The notes under the pieces: generated by a model | Databases searched by the model: none | The model's input: only the letters and a program-made list of their open reading frames with translations | Told to the model about the DNA's origin: nothing | Shown here: piece after piece, positions 14,460 through 22,838 of the stretch | How positions within the stretch are numbered: the stretch's first letter is position 1 | Layout of the letters: each line of letters starts with the position of its first letter | Translations under genes and position numbers: made by a program | Source of the DNA: DASRCB01 sp035653295 | GTDB lineage: Bacteria > Acidobacteriota > Terriglobia > Bryobacterales > Bryobacteraceae | Assembly (NCBI GenBank): GCA_035653295.1 | Contig: DASRCB010000227.1 | Span: 1 to 25,051, forward strand | Reading direction: 5' to 3' | DNA: 25,051 nucleotides

Positions 14460-15377
14460 TTACGACGCGTGGACCAGCGGTTCGGCGGCCCGTTCGCCAG
14501 GCGCCTGGCGCAGCAATTCGAGGAACGCCTGGCCCGCGGCGTTGAACTGTTTGCGCCGGCGGTGAACAATGCGCAGCGGCCGGAACAGCGTAGTACCGGC
14601 GAGCGGGATCGCCAGCAGTCTTCCCTGACCGATTTCGTCGCGCATCACCCGGGCGGGCATAATGCTGACTCCCGCGCCGTGGGCCACCGCTTCCTTGATC
14701 ATCTGCAGATTGTCGAAGTGCATCACCAGGCGCACGGTGACGCCGTGATCGCGCAGAAAGCGGTCGATATTGCGGCGGATTGGCAGATCCTCATCGAATC
14801 CCACGAACTCCAGGTTGTCGAGGTCCGCCGGCGCAATCTCGCTGCGCCCTGCGAGTGGATGCCACGGCGAGGCGGCCACTACCATCTCTTCTTCGCGCCA
14901 CGGCAGCACGACCACGCCGCGCGTCGGCTCGGCGTAGCTCATCAGCCCGAGGTCGGCGCGATCCGAGGCCACCGCTTCGAAAACCTTTTCCGGCCGCAGA
15001 TACTCGATTTGCAACAGCGCGTCCGGATACTGCGCCCGGAACTCCTGTTCCAGCTGCGCCAGCTCGCTCAGGCCCACCGAATAGATGGAGGCCACCCGCA
15101 CGATGCCCGCCACCTGGCGCTTCACGCGGTCTAACTCCGCCTGAAATTCTTCCTCCCGGCGCAGCACATCTTTGCACAGATCGAGATAGAGGCGGCCAGC
15201 GTCGGTGACGGTCAGCGGCCGGGTGCTGCGATCCAGCAGGATGATGCCCAGCTGGCGCTCCAGGTCCTGCACCGCCTGGCTGGCGGATGACTGGCTGAGA
15301 TCATTCAGCCGCGCGCCCTGGCTAAAGCTGCGGGAAGCCGCTATGTCTCTGAAAAGCCGCTGTGTTTCGAATGCCAC
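14460..15377 (-). CDS. LysR family regulator, likely controls gltBD
   Basis: The 305-residue protein has a LysR helix-turn-helix (about residues 4-62: Q-R-L-F-R-D-I-A-A-S-R-S-F-S-Q-G-A, S-Q-S-S-A-S-Q-A-V-Q-D-L-E, R-P-L-T-V-T-D-A-G). A LysR substrate domain follows (about 91-295: V-A-S-I-Y-S-V-G, R-A-D-L-G-L-M-S-Y, G-A-G-V-S-I-M-P-A-R). The start is GTG. It is divergent from gltB, with the two promoters lying back to back within about 120 bases, the typical LysR layout and the same gene order as gltC-gltAB in Bacillus. A role as activator of glutamate synthase is inferred from this. Its ligand is unknown; it could also be a CysL/CbbR-like regulator of something else. Confidence 0.9.
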   Translation of the reverse strand: MAFETQRLFRDIAASRSFSQGARLNDLSQSSASQAVQDLERQLGIILLDRSTRPLTVTDAGRLYLDLCKDVLRREEEFQAELDRVKRQVAGIVRVASIYSVGLSELAQLEQEFRAQYPDALLQIEYLRPEKVFEAVASDRADLGLMSYAEPTRGVVVLPWREEEMVVAASPWHPLAGRSEIAPADLDNLEFVGFDEDLPIRRNIDRFLRDHGVTVRLVMHFDNLQMIKEAVAHGAGVSIMPARVMRDEIGQGRLLAIPLAGTTLFRPLRIVHRRRKQFNAAGQAFLELLRQAPGERAAEPLVHAS

Positions 15378-15389
15378 ACTGTCTCTCAG

Positions 15390-15417
15390 AATATTAGCAG
15401 CATCGATACTATGTCAA
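15390..15417 (-). promoter_or_regulatory. Divergent promoter of the LysR gene
   Basis: On the minus strand a perfect TTGACA (15417-15412) is followed after 15-16 bases by TAATAT/AATATT (15396-15390), four of six matches. Predicted start would be about 6 bases before the GTG, so the leader is very short. A short dyad, ACTAT (15408-15412) with ATAGT (15438-15442), lies between the two promoters as a possible LysR site. Confidence 0.45.
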
Positions 15418-15430
15418 GCTCATTTTTAAC

Positions 15431-15459
15431 TTTACCGATAGTTCAGCGGCTGCTATACT
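15431..15459 (+). promoter_or_regulatory. gltB: gltB promoter
   Basis: TTTACC (15431-15436), a 17-base spacer and TATACT (15454-15459) form a good sigma70-type promoter, with TGC before the -10 as an extended element. Transcription would begin near 15466. This places the ATG at 15411 outside the transcript and supports the GTG at 15495 as the gltB start. Confidence 0.65.
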
Positions 15460-15475
15460 ACTCTGTAACTCCCCC

Positions 15476-15483
15476 GGAAGGAG
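15476..15483 (+). promoter_or_regulatory. gltB: Ribosome binding site deciding the gltB start
   Basis: GGAAGGAG lies 11 bases before GTG 15495-15497 and is the only strong Shine-Dalgarno near the start. Spacing is slightly long, but it fits this start far better than the upstream ATG. Confidence 0.55.
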
Positions 15484-15494
15484 TCGAGCGACAC

Positions 15495-18400
15495 GTGCAT
15501 CATCCCAACGGCCTTCCTGCACCCCAGGGACTTTATCATCCCGGCAACGAACACGACGCCTGCGGTATCGGCTTCGTGGTCAACATCACCGGCGAGCCCT
15601 CGCACGACATTATCCTCAAGGGCATTCAGATCCTTATCAACCTGACCCATCGCGGAGCCTGCGGCTGCGACCCGGAGACCGGCGACGGCGCCGGGGTGCT
15701 GATTCAGATCCCGCATAAGTTCTTCGCCCGCGAGTGCGCTCGGCTCGGTTTCACGCTCCCCGCTCCCGGCGAGTACGGCGTAGGCATGTGTTTTCTCCCG
15801 GTGGAGCCGTCACAACGCCTTCAAACCGAAGGGCTGCTGGAGCGTATCGTTCGGGAAGAGGGCCTCACGGTCCTTGGCTGGCGCGATACGCCGGTCGACG
15901 TGGACGCCATCGGCCGCGTGGCCCGCGCTTCGCAGCCGTATATCGAGCAGATCTTTATTCGCGGCGCGGCGGGCATGTCCCAGGACGAGCTGGAGCGGAA
16001 GCTCTATATCGTGCGCAAGCGCGCCGAAGCGGAAATGGCGACCTCCGATCTGCGCGAAAAGAGCTTTTTTTACATTCCGTCGCTCTCGACGCGCACCATC
16101 GTCTACAAGGGCCTCCTGCTCGCGCCGCAGATTGCCAGCTTTTATGGAGAACTGTCCGATCCGGACGCCATGAGCGCGCTGTGCCTGGTGCACCAGCGGT
16201 TCTCCACCAATACCTTCCCCACGTGGCAGCTCGCGCATCCGTTCCGGTACATCTGCCATAACGGCGAAATCAATACCGTCCGCGGAAACGTGAACTGGAT
16301 GCACGCGCGGCAGAGCATTCTTAGGTCGGACCTGTTCGGCGATGATCTCAAGAAGCTGTTCCCGGTGATTCAGCCGCACGGCAGCGATTCGGCGTGCCTC
16401 GATAACGCCGTGGAGATGCTCGCGCTGACCGGGCGCAGCCTGCCGCATGTCATGGCCATGCTGATTCCGGAAGCATGGGACGCGGATACCACAATGCATC
16501 CGGACAAGCGCGCGTTTTACGAGTACCACGCGTCGCTGATGGAGCCGTGGGACGGCCCCGCCGCCGTCGCCTTCACGGATGGCCGCATGATCGGCGCCAC
16601 GCTCGATCGCAACGGCCTGCGTCCGGCGCGGTACCTGGTCACCAAAGACGACCTGCTGATCATGGCTTCCGAGACCGGCGTGCTCCCGATCCGCCCCGAA
16701 GAAGTTCGCACCAAAGGGCGGCTGCAGCCCGGCCGCATGCTGCTGGTGGACACCGAAGAGGGCCGCATCATTCCCGACGAGGAGATCAAGCAGCGTCTCT
16801 GGTCGCGCAATCCGTACGCCGAGTGGCTGAAGCAGAACCAGGTTCACCTGGACGACCTGCCTGAGCCGCCGCGCGTCTACGGCTCCGATCAGCACACCAT
16901 CATCAGCCGCCAGCGGGCCTTCGGCTACACCGACGAAGACATTCGGATGCTCATCCTGCCCATGACCGGCAAGGGCGAGGAGCCGGTCGGCTCCATGGGC
17001 ACGGACACGCCGCTGGCCTGCCTGTCCGAGAAGCCGCAGCCCTTGTTCCACTACTTCAAGCAGCTTTTCGCGCAGGTGACCAACCCGGCCATCGATCCGA
17101 TTCGCGAGGAACTGGTGATGTCGCTCACCAGCTATATCGGCACCGAGCGCAACATCCTGGACGAAACTCCGCAGCACTGCCACACCCTGAAGCTCCCGCA
17201 CCCGCTGCTTACGAACCGCGATCTGGAGAAGCTGCGGCGCGTGTCCACTGGCGACCTGCTCTGTACCACGCTGCCCATGCTTTTCGAGGTGAATGCGGGC
17301 GCAAAAGGTCTGGAGCGCGCGCTTGACGGCCTGTGCCGCCGCGCGTCACTGGCCATCAAGTCCGGTTATACGATGCTGATCCTGTCCGATCGCGGCATCG
17401 ACGAGGAGTACGCGCCCATCCCCAGCCTGCTGGCCCTGTCGGCAGTGCACAATCACCTTGTACGCGAGGAAACCCGCACACAGGTCGCGCTGATCATCGA
17501 ATCCGGCGAGCCGCGAGAGGTGATGCATTTCTGTCTGCTCATCGGCTACGGCGCCAGCGCGGTGAATCCATATCTGGCCATCGACACGCTCGAACAGCAG
17601 GCGCTTCGCGGCAATCTGGCCGATGGCGTCAACTTCGAAACCGCGCTGCGGAATTACAAAAAGGCCATCAACAAGGGGCTGCTGAAAGTCTTCTCCAAGA
17701 TGGGCATCAGCACGCTGCAGAGCTATCGCGGCGCGCAGGTCTTCGAAGCCATCGGTCTGAATCGATCGCTCGTGGAGAAATACTTCACCGGCACGGCATC
17801 GCGTATCGAAGGCGTCGGTCTGGACGTTCTTGCGCGCGAAGCGGCCATGAAGCACGCCTACGCCTTCCAGCCGGTCACGGAAGCCGACACCGAGCTCGAC
17901 CCCGGCGGCAATTATCACTACCGCGTGCGCGGCGAGTACCACCTGATCAACCCGACAACGGTGAGCAGGCTCCAGCATGCGGTTCGGCAGAAAAGCTTCG
18001 CCACCTTCCAGGAGTTCACCCGCGCTATCGACGATCAGCAGCGCAGCCATTGCACACTGCGAGGACTGATGAAGCTGAAAACCATCGCGCGCCCGGCGCC
18101 GATTGACGAGGTTGAGCCTGCGTCGGAAATTGTCCGGCGCTTCGCCACGGGCGCGATGTCATTCGGCTCCATCAGCAAAGAAGCGCACGAGACCCTCGCG
18201 ATCGCCATGAACACCATCGGCGGCAAGTCCAACACCGGCGAGGGCGGGGAAGACGAAGAGCGTTTCCAGGACAAGCGCCGCAGCGCAGTGAAGCAGGTCG
18301 CCTCCGGGAGGTTCGGGGTCACGGCGAATTACCTGGTGAACGCCGACGAACTGCAGATCAAAATCGCCCAGGGCGCCAAGCCGGGCGAAGGCGGACAGTT

Positions 18401-20111
18401 GCCTGGGCACAAAGTGGATGACACCATCGCCCGTGTGCGGCACTCGATTCCCGGCGTGGGCCTGATCTCCCCGCCTCCGCATCACGACATCTACTCCATC
18501 GAGGACCTGGCGCAGCTCATCTACGACCTCAAGAACGTCAATCCGAAGGCCCGCATTTCGGTGAAGCTGGTGGCCGAGGTCGGCGTCGGGACGGTCGCGG
18601 CGGGCGTGGCTAAAGCTCACGCCGATGTAGTTCTTATCAGCGGCCACGACGGCGGAACGGGCGCCTCGCCTCTCACCTCCATCAAGCACGCCGGCATCCC
18701 CTGGGAGCTCGGCCTTGCCGAGACGCAGCAGGTGCTGGTGATGAATGATCTGCGCAGCCGCATCCGTGTGCAAACCGACGGCAAGCTGCAAACAGGCCGG
18801 GACGTGGCCATCGCCGCTCTGCTGGGCGCGGAAGAATTCGGCTTCTCCACAGCGCCGCTGGTGAGCATGGGCTGCATCATGATGCGCAAGTGCCACCTGA
18901 ACACCTGTCCGGTCGGCATCGCCACGCAGGATCCGGTGCTGCGCGCAAAATTCCAGGGCCAGCCGGAGCACGTCATCAATTACTTCTTCTTCGTCGCAGA
19001 AGAACTACGGCAATACATGGCCAGCATGGGCTTCCGCAAGGTCGACGAGATGATTGGCCGCGTGGACATGCTGGAGATGAGTGATGCGGTGGAGCACTGG
19101 AAGGCTCGGGGCCTCGACTATTCCTCGATCCTGTTCAATCCCCAGGTCCCGGGACGCGTGGGCCGGCGCTGTCTTGTGGCGCAGGACCACGGAATCCATC
19201 AGGCGCTCGACTATAAGCTCATCGATCACGCACAGGAGGCGCTCGAGCGCGCCACGCCGGTGGAAATCAAGCTGCCGATCCGGAACGTGCACCGGACTGT
19301 CGGCGCCATGCTCAGTGGCGAGATCGCGCGGCGCTACGGTTCTGCAGGCCTGCCCGACGATACGATTCGATTCGAATTCACCGGCTCGGCCGGGCAAAGC
19401 TTCGGCGCCTTTCTGGCGAAGGGCGTCACGCTCACGCTCGAGGGCGACGCCAACGATTACGTCGGCAAAGGTCTGTCCGGCGGCCGCCTGGTTGTCTATC
19501 CGCCGAGAACCTCGAATTTCCTCCCGGAGGAGAACATACTGGTCGGCAACGTGGTTCTGTATGGCGCCACGAGCGGCGAGGCCTTCTTCAATGGCATGGC
19601 CGGCGAGCGCTTCGCGGTTAGGAATTCCGGCGCGACGGCGGTGGTGGAAGCGGTCGGCGATCACGGCTGCGAGTACATGACCAAAGGCCTGGTGGTCGTC
19701 CTCGGGCGCACCGGCCGCAACTTTGCCGCGGGCATGAGCGGCGGGTTCGCCTTCGTGCTGGACGAGACCGGCGAATTCGCTTCGACCATGTGCAACAAAT
19801 CCGCTGTCGACCTCGAGCGCGTGGACGACGCGGCGGATATCCGCGGCCTGCAGACGCTGATCAGCCGGCACGCAGAGCTCACCGGCAGTCCGCGCGCCCG
19901 CTGGATTCTGGAGAACTGGGAGACGATGCTTCCGCAGTTTGTTAAGGTCTTCCCACACGAATACAGACGCGCTCTGGGCGTGCCGCGCAAGGCCGCGCAC
20001 GCCGTTGCTTCCGATCCGGTGACCCGCGCCGCGCTGCAGGCTGACGCCGATCGCAGCGGTATCGCCATTCCGCCGGCGATGAATGCAAGTCCGGAGGTTG
20101 CGCATGGGTAA
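15495..20111 (+). CDS. gltB: Glutamate synthase large subunit (GltB)
   Basis: The gene gives 1538 residues from GTG 15495. The mature N-terminal nucleophile is Cys23 in N-E-H-D-A-C-G-I-G-F, released after removal of a short propeptide. The domains, at approximate positions, are a class II glutamine amidotransferase (23-430), a central domain (480-770), an FMN-binding synthase domain (830-1200) and the GXGXG beta-helix (about 1280-1470). Three cysteines C1127, C1133 and C1138 (C-I-M-M-R-K-C-H-L-N-T-C) hold the 3Fe-4S cluster. The enzyme makes two glutamates from glutamine and 2-oxoglutarate; GltD supplies electrons. An ATG at 15411 in the same frame was rejected because it lies upstream of the promoter. 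gltD starts 8 bases inside its 3' end. Confidence 0.97.
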   Translation: MHHPNGLPAPQGLYHPGNEHDACGIGFVVNITGEPSHDIILKGIQILINLTHRGACGCDPETGDGAGVLIQIPHKFFARECARLGFTLPAPGEYGVGMCFLPVEPSQRLQTEGLLERIVREEGLTVLGWRDTPVDVDAIGRVARASQPYIEQIFIRGAAGMSQDELERKLYIVRKRAEAEMATSDLREKSFFYIPSLSTRTIVYKGLLLAPQIASFYGELSDPDAMSALCLVHQRFSTNTFPTWQLAHPFRYICHNGEINTVRGNVNWMHARQSILRSDLFGDDLKKLFPVIQPHGSDSACLDNAVEMLALTGRSLPHVMAMLIPEAWDADTTMHPDKRAFYEYHASLMEPWDGPAAVAFTDGRMIGATLDRNGLRPARYLVTKDDLLIMASETGVLPIRPEEVRTKGRLQPGRMLLVDTEEGRIIPDEEIKQRLWSRNPYAEWLKQNQVHLDDLPEPPRVYGSDQHTIISRQRAFGYTDEDIRMLILPMTGKGEEPVGSMGTDTPLACLSEKPQPLFHYFKQLFAQVTNPAIDPIREELVMSLTSYIGTERNILDETPQHCHTLKLPHPLLTNRDLEKLRRVSTGDLLCTTLPMLFEVNAGAKGLERALDGLCRRASLAIKSGYTMLILSDRGIDEEYAPIPSLLALSAVHNHLVREETRTQVALIIESGEPREVMHFCLLIGYGASAVNPYLAIDTLEQQALRGNLADGVNFETALRNYKKAINKGLLKVFSKMGISTLQSYRGAQVFEAIGLNRSLVEKYFTGTASRIEGVGLDVLAREAAMKHAYAFQPVTEADTELDPGGNYHYRVRGEYHLINPTTVSRLQHAVRQKSFATFQEFTRAIDDQQRSHCTLRGLMKLKTIARPAPIDEVEPASEIVRRFATGAMSFGSISKEAHETLAIAMNTIGGKSNTGEGGEDEERFQDKRRSAVKQVASGRFGVTANYLVNADELQIKIAQGAKPGEGGQLPGHKVDDTIARVRHSIPGVGLISPPPHHDIYSIEDLAQLIYDLKNVNPKARISVKLVAEVGVGTVAAGVAKAHADVVLISGHDGGTGASPLTSIKHAGIPWELGLAETQQVLVMNDLRSRIRVQTDGKLQTGRDVAIAALLGAEEFGFSTAPLVSMGCIMMRKCHLNTCPVGIATQDPVLRAKFQGQPEHVINYFFFVAEELRQYMASMGFRKVDEMIGRVDMLEMSDAVEHWKARGLDYSSILFNPQVPGRVGRRCLVAQDHGIHQALDYKLIDHAQEALERATPVEIKLPIRNVHRTVGAMLSGEIARRYGSAGLPDDTIRFEFTGSAGQSFGAFLAKGVTLTLEGDANDYVGKGLSGGRLVVYPPRTSNFLPEENILVGNVVLYGATSGEAFFNGMAGERFAVRNSGATAVVEAVGDHGCEYMTKGLVVVLGRTGRNFAAGMSGGFAFVLDETGEFASTMCNKSAVDLERVDDAADIRGLQTLISRHAELTGSPRARWILENWETMLPQFVKVFPHEYRRALGVPRKAAHAVASDPVTRAALQADADRSGIAIPPAMNASPEVAHG

Positions 20112-21531
20112 GATTACCGGCTTCATGGAGTACGAGCGCGAGTTGCCGCAGCGGCGGGCGGTCGGCGAGCGCGTCAACGACTGGTTCGAGATTTATCAGG
20201 ATTTCAGCGAAGACAAGGTCCGCCGCCAGGGCGCCCGCTGCATGGACTGCGGCATCCCTTTCTGCCATACTGGCTGCCCGGTCAACAACATCATTCCCGA
20301 CTGGAACGACCTGGTCTACAAAGACAAATGGCAGGATGCCATTCGGGTCCTGCACTCGACCAACAACTTTCCCGAATTCACCGGCCGCATCTGCCCTGCG
20401 CCGTGCGAGGCCGCCTGCGTGCTCGGCATCAACGAGCCGCCGGTAGCGATCAAGGTTATAGAGAAGAGCATCGTCGAGCATGCTTTCGCGGCAGGGTGGA
20501 TTCATCCGGAGCCGCCGCAGCAGCGCACGGGGAGGCGGGTTGCCGTCATCGGCTCGGGCCCGGCGGGACTCGCCGCCGCGCAGCAACTGAACCGCGCCGG
20601 CCATTCCGTCACCGTGTTCGAAAAGGCCGACCGCATTGGCGGGCTGCTGCGTTACGGCATCCCCGATTTCAAGATGGAGAAGTGGGTCCTCGATCGCCGG
20701 CTCGAGCAGATGCTGGCCGAAGGGGTCGAGTTCCGGACCGGCGCGCATATCGGCGTCAACCTCGATGTGGCGCAGATCCGTCGCGAATACGACGCGGTCC
20801 TCATTGCGGCCGGGGCCGAACAGCCGCGCGACCTGAAGGTGCCAGGCCGGGAGCTGAAGGGCATCCATTTCGCTATGGAGTTTCTCCCGCAACAGAACAG
20901 GCGTGGCGCCGGCGATCTTGTGCCCGATCAGATCCTGGCTACAGGCAGGAATGTGGTCATCATCGGGGGCGGCGACACAGGGGCCGACTGTCTCGGCACC
21001 TCGCATCGCCACAAGGCGGCTTCGGTCGCTCAGTTCGAGATTCTGCCCATGCCGCCGGAGAATCGCCACGCGTCTACACCATGGCCGCTTTGGCCGCTTC
21101 AGTTGCGCATGGAAAGCTCACACGAGGAAGGCGGCCTGCGGCACTGGAGCATCGCTACCACTGCTTTTACCGGCGATGAGAACGGGAATGTGAAGAAGCT
21201 GCACGCCGTGCGCGTGGGCGCGCCACCGAGGTTCGAGCCCATTCCAGGCACCGAGTTCACTCTTGATGTCGATCTTGTGCTGCTGGCCATGGGCTTCACC
21301 GGTCCGGTGCGCGGCGGGATGATTGATCAACTCGGGGTTGCGCTCGACACAAGAGGGAATGTGTCCACAGATGCGAATTATATGAGCTCCGAGCCGGGCG
21401 TCTTTGCCGCCGGTGACGCGCGCCGCGGCCAGTCGCTGGTGGTGTGGGCCATCGCCGAGGGCCGGCAGGCCGCGGCGGCGATTGACTCGTGGCTGGAGAC
21501 CCAGACGGCTTCGGTAGCCTCCGCGGCCTGA
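20104..21531 (+). CDS. gltD: Glutamate synthase small subunit, NADPH-linked (GltD)
   Basis: The 475-residue protein starts MGKITGFMEYER, typical for GltD, with GGAGG 6 bases upstream. An ATG seven codons earlier was rejected. An N-terminal Fer4-type region has Cys46, 49, 54, 58 and Cys97, 101, 105 for two 4Fe-4S clusters. The FAD-binding Rossmann motif is G-S-G-P-A-G (150-155). The second nucleotide-binding motif, G-G-G-D-T-G, is near 288. The C-terminal G-V-F-A-A-G-D segment is near 432. It transfers electrons from NADPH to the 3Fe-4S/FMN centre of GltB. It overlaps gltB by 8 bases, implying coupled translation and equal subunit levels. Confidence 0.97.
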   Translation: MGKITGFMEYERELPQRRAVGERVNDWFEIYQDFSEDKVRRQGARCMDCGIPFCHTGCPVNNIIPDWNDLVYKDKWQDAIRVLHSTNNFPEFTGRICPAPCEAACVLGINEPPVAIKVIEKSIVEHAFAAGWIHPEPPQQRTGRRVAVIGSGPAGLAAAQQLNRAGHSVTVFEKADRIGGLLRYGIPDFKMEKWVLDRRLEQMLAEGVEFRTGAHIGVNLDVAQIRREYDAVLIAAGAEQPRDLKVPGRELKGIHFAMEFLPQQNRRGAGDLVPDQILATGRNVVIIGGGDTGADCLGTSHRHKAASVAQFEILPMPPENRHASTPWPLWPLQLRMESSHEEGGLRHWSIATTAFTGDENGNVKKLHAVRVGAPPRFEPIPGTEFTLDVDLVLLAMGFTGPVRGGMIDQLGVALDTRGNVSTDANYMSSEPGVFAAGDARRGQSLVVWAIAEGRQAAAAIDSWLETQTASVASAA

Positions 21532-21547
21532 GCCAATTCTGACGTGT

Positions 21548-21961
21548 ATGAAATCACGTGCGCCCGCATCCGTTGACGAGTACATTGCCGCGCAGCCCGA
21601 TACCGTGCGGCCGAAGCTCGAGCAGGTGCGCGCGGCGATCCGGAGCGCGGTTCCCGCCGCAGTCGAGGTGATTGGCTATGGCATGCCCGGCTACAAGCTG
21701 CATGGGAAGCCGATGCTGTATTTCGCCGCCTTCAAAGGCCACTATTCGTTGTTTGCCGCATCGGGAACATTCTTCGCGGAACTTGCCGATGAGCTCAGGG
21801 CATATGAGTTGCGCAAGGGGACCGTGCACTTCCCGCTTACCGACCCGGTTCCGGTAAAACTCATCACTCGTATTGCAAAGCTGCGCGCGGCCGGGATCGC
21901 AGCCGCTCCGAAAGCGGCCCCGCGGAAGCGAGAGGCAAAAAGCGGCAACTCGGCGCGGTAA
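21548..21961 (+). CDS. DUF1801 domain (YdhG/frataxin-like fold) protein
   Basis: The 137-residue protein matches the DUF1801 pattern: V-D-E-Y-I-A-A-Q-P, a helix ending AIRSAVPAAVEVIGYGMPGYKLHGKP, then M-L-Y-F-A-A-F-K-G-H-Y-S-L-F and L-R-A-Y-E-L-R-K-G-T-V-H-F-P. The domain has a frataxin-like fold; its function in bacteria is not established, although some members are suspected of iron or nucleic-acid binding. A lysine/arginine-rich tail (residues about 120-137) follows. It starts 16 bases after gltD and may be cotranscribed. Confidence 0.88.
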   Translation: MKSRAPASVDEYIAAQPDTVRPKLEQVRAAIRSAVPAAVEVIGYGMPGYKLHGKPMLYFAAFKGHYSLFAASGTFFAELADELRAYELRKGTVHFPLTDPVPVKLITRIAKLRAAGIAAAPKAAPRKREAKSGNSAR

Positions 21962-22016
21962 GGTCTGGATCTCGCCGGTCGTGGTCCTTCGCACATTCAT
22001 CCCTTGCTGGCAAATC

Positions 22017-22607
22017 TTAGATCCGCAGCACGCCGCGGAACCCCCGCGCGGCATAATACGATTCCGCGCCATTGTGGTAGACGAAAACAGTATCGAAGCG
22101 GCGGTCACAAAAGAGCGCCCCTCCGAGCCTTCTGATAGCGGCAGGTGTTTTCACCCAGCTCGACGTTTTCGCGTCGAACGTTCCGAGTTTCTGTAAATTT
22201 CGATATTCTTGCTCGGTTAGCAGCTCGATGCCCATGGCCGCGGCCATGTCGAGCGCGCTGTCCTGCGGTTTGTGTTCTTTTCTTGAGTCCAGCGCTTCGC
22301 GGTCGTAGCAGAGACTTCGCCGACCTTTGGGACTTTCCGGCGAACAATCGTGAATTATGTATTCGCCCGTTTCCGGATCATGGCCGACAACGTCCGGTTC
22401 GCCCCCGGTTCTTTCCATTTCATTTAACGACCACAGCTTGTCAGGATGAGCCTTCAGCTTTGCCTCGATCTCCGGCCACTCCAGACCCTGGTGGCGGTTC
22501 AGGTTCTTATCAAAACGGGCTTTTAACGTCCCGAGCAGCTCTTCCCGCTGTGCCGGTGTCAGGGCCTTCTTCCTGCTGTCGATGATTCGTGTCATCCTCG
22601 CCGACAT
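22017..22607 (-). CDS. DUF4256 family protein
   Basis: The 196-residue protein shows the conserved DUF4256 blocks: E-L-L-G-T-L-K-A-R-F-D-K-N, W-S-L-N-E-M-E-R-T-G-G-E-P-D-V-V, C-Y-D-R-E-A-L-D-S-R-K-E, D-M-A-A-A-M-G-I-E-L-L-T, S-S-W-V-K-T-P, G-A-L-F-C-D-R-R and the closing Y-Y-A-A-R-G-F-R-G. No activity is known for the family. A second in-frame ATG at codon 5 is an alternative start. It lies 12 bases after iscX on the same strand and is probably the last gene of the isc transcript. No membrane segment or signal peptide is present. Confidence 0.88.
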   Translation of the reverse strand: MSARMTRIIDSRKKALTPAQREELLGTLKARFDKNLNRHQGLEWPEIEAKLKAHPDKLWSLNEMERTGGEPDVVGHDPETGEYIIHDCSPESPKGRRSLCYDREALDSRKEHKPQDSALDMAAAMGIELLTEQEYRNLQKLGTFDAKTSSWVKTPAAIRRLGGALFCDRRFDTVFVYHNGAESYYAARGFRGVLRI

Positions 22608-22619
22608 GGGGCGCGCCGA

Positions 22620-22838
22620 TCAGGGTTGGTGCCCTTCGTTGTACTCCTCCAGCCAGGCCATCTGGATCGCCTCCAGCTTGCCCTCGGTCGACTTCATCGG
22701 ATCGTCCCCGAAATCCGGCAGCTCGGTGATCCACTTGTGCATGTCTGTGTAGCGGACATGAGTGGGGTCCATGTCGGGAAACGCCTCCGCCAGCGCGATG
22801 GCAATCCCTTCAGGGTCGTCCCAGGTCAGCGTCGGCAT
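22620..22838 (-). CDS. iscX: Fe-S assembly protein IscX
   Basis: The 72-residue protein matches IscX along its length: W-D-D-P-E-G-I-A-I-A-L, F-P-D-M-D-P, V-R-Y-T-D-M-H-K-W-I, D-F-G-D-D-P and a C-terminal E-A-I-Q-M-A-W-L-E-E. IscX is a small acidic protein that binds IscS and tunes iron-sulfur cluster assembly. Its ATG overlaps the hscA stop by one base (TGATG), so it is translated in step with hscA. Confidence 0.95.
   Translation of the reverse strand: MPTLTWDDPEGIAIALAEAFPDMDPTHVRYTDMHKWITELPDFGDDPMKSTEGKLEAIQMAWLEEYNEGHQP

Noticed and set aside
15411..15413. ATG as gltB start
   Set aside because: It lies upstream of the -35/-10 pair at 15431-15459, and the added residues do not resemble GltB; GTG 15495 has a Shine-Dalgarno.
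15810..17201. A 463-residue open frame on the minus strand
   Set aside because: It is antisense to the amidotransferase half of gltB and is a shadow of biased codon use.
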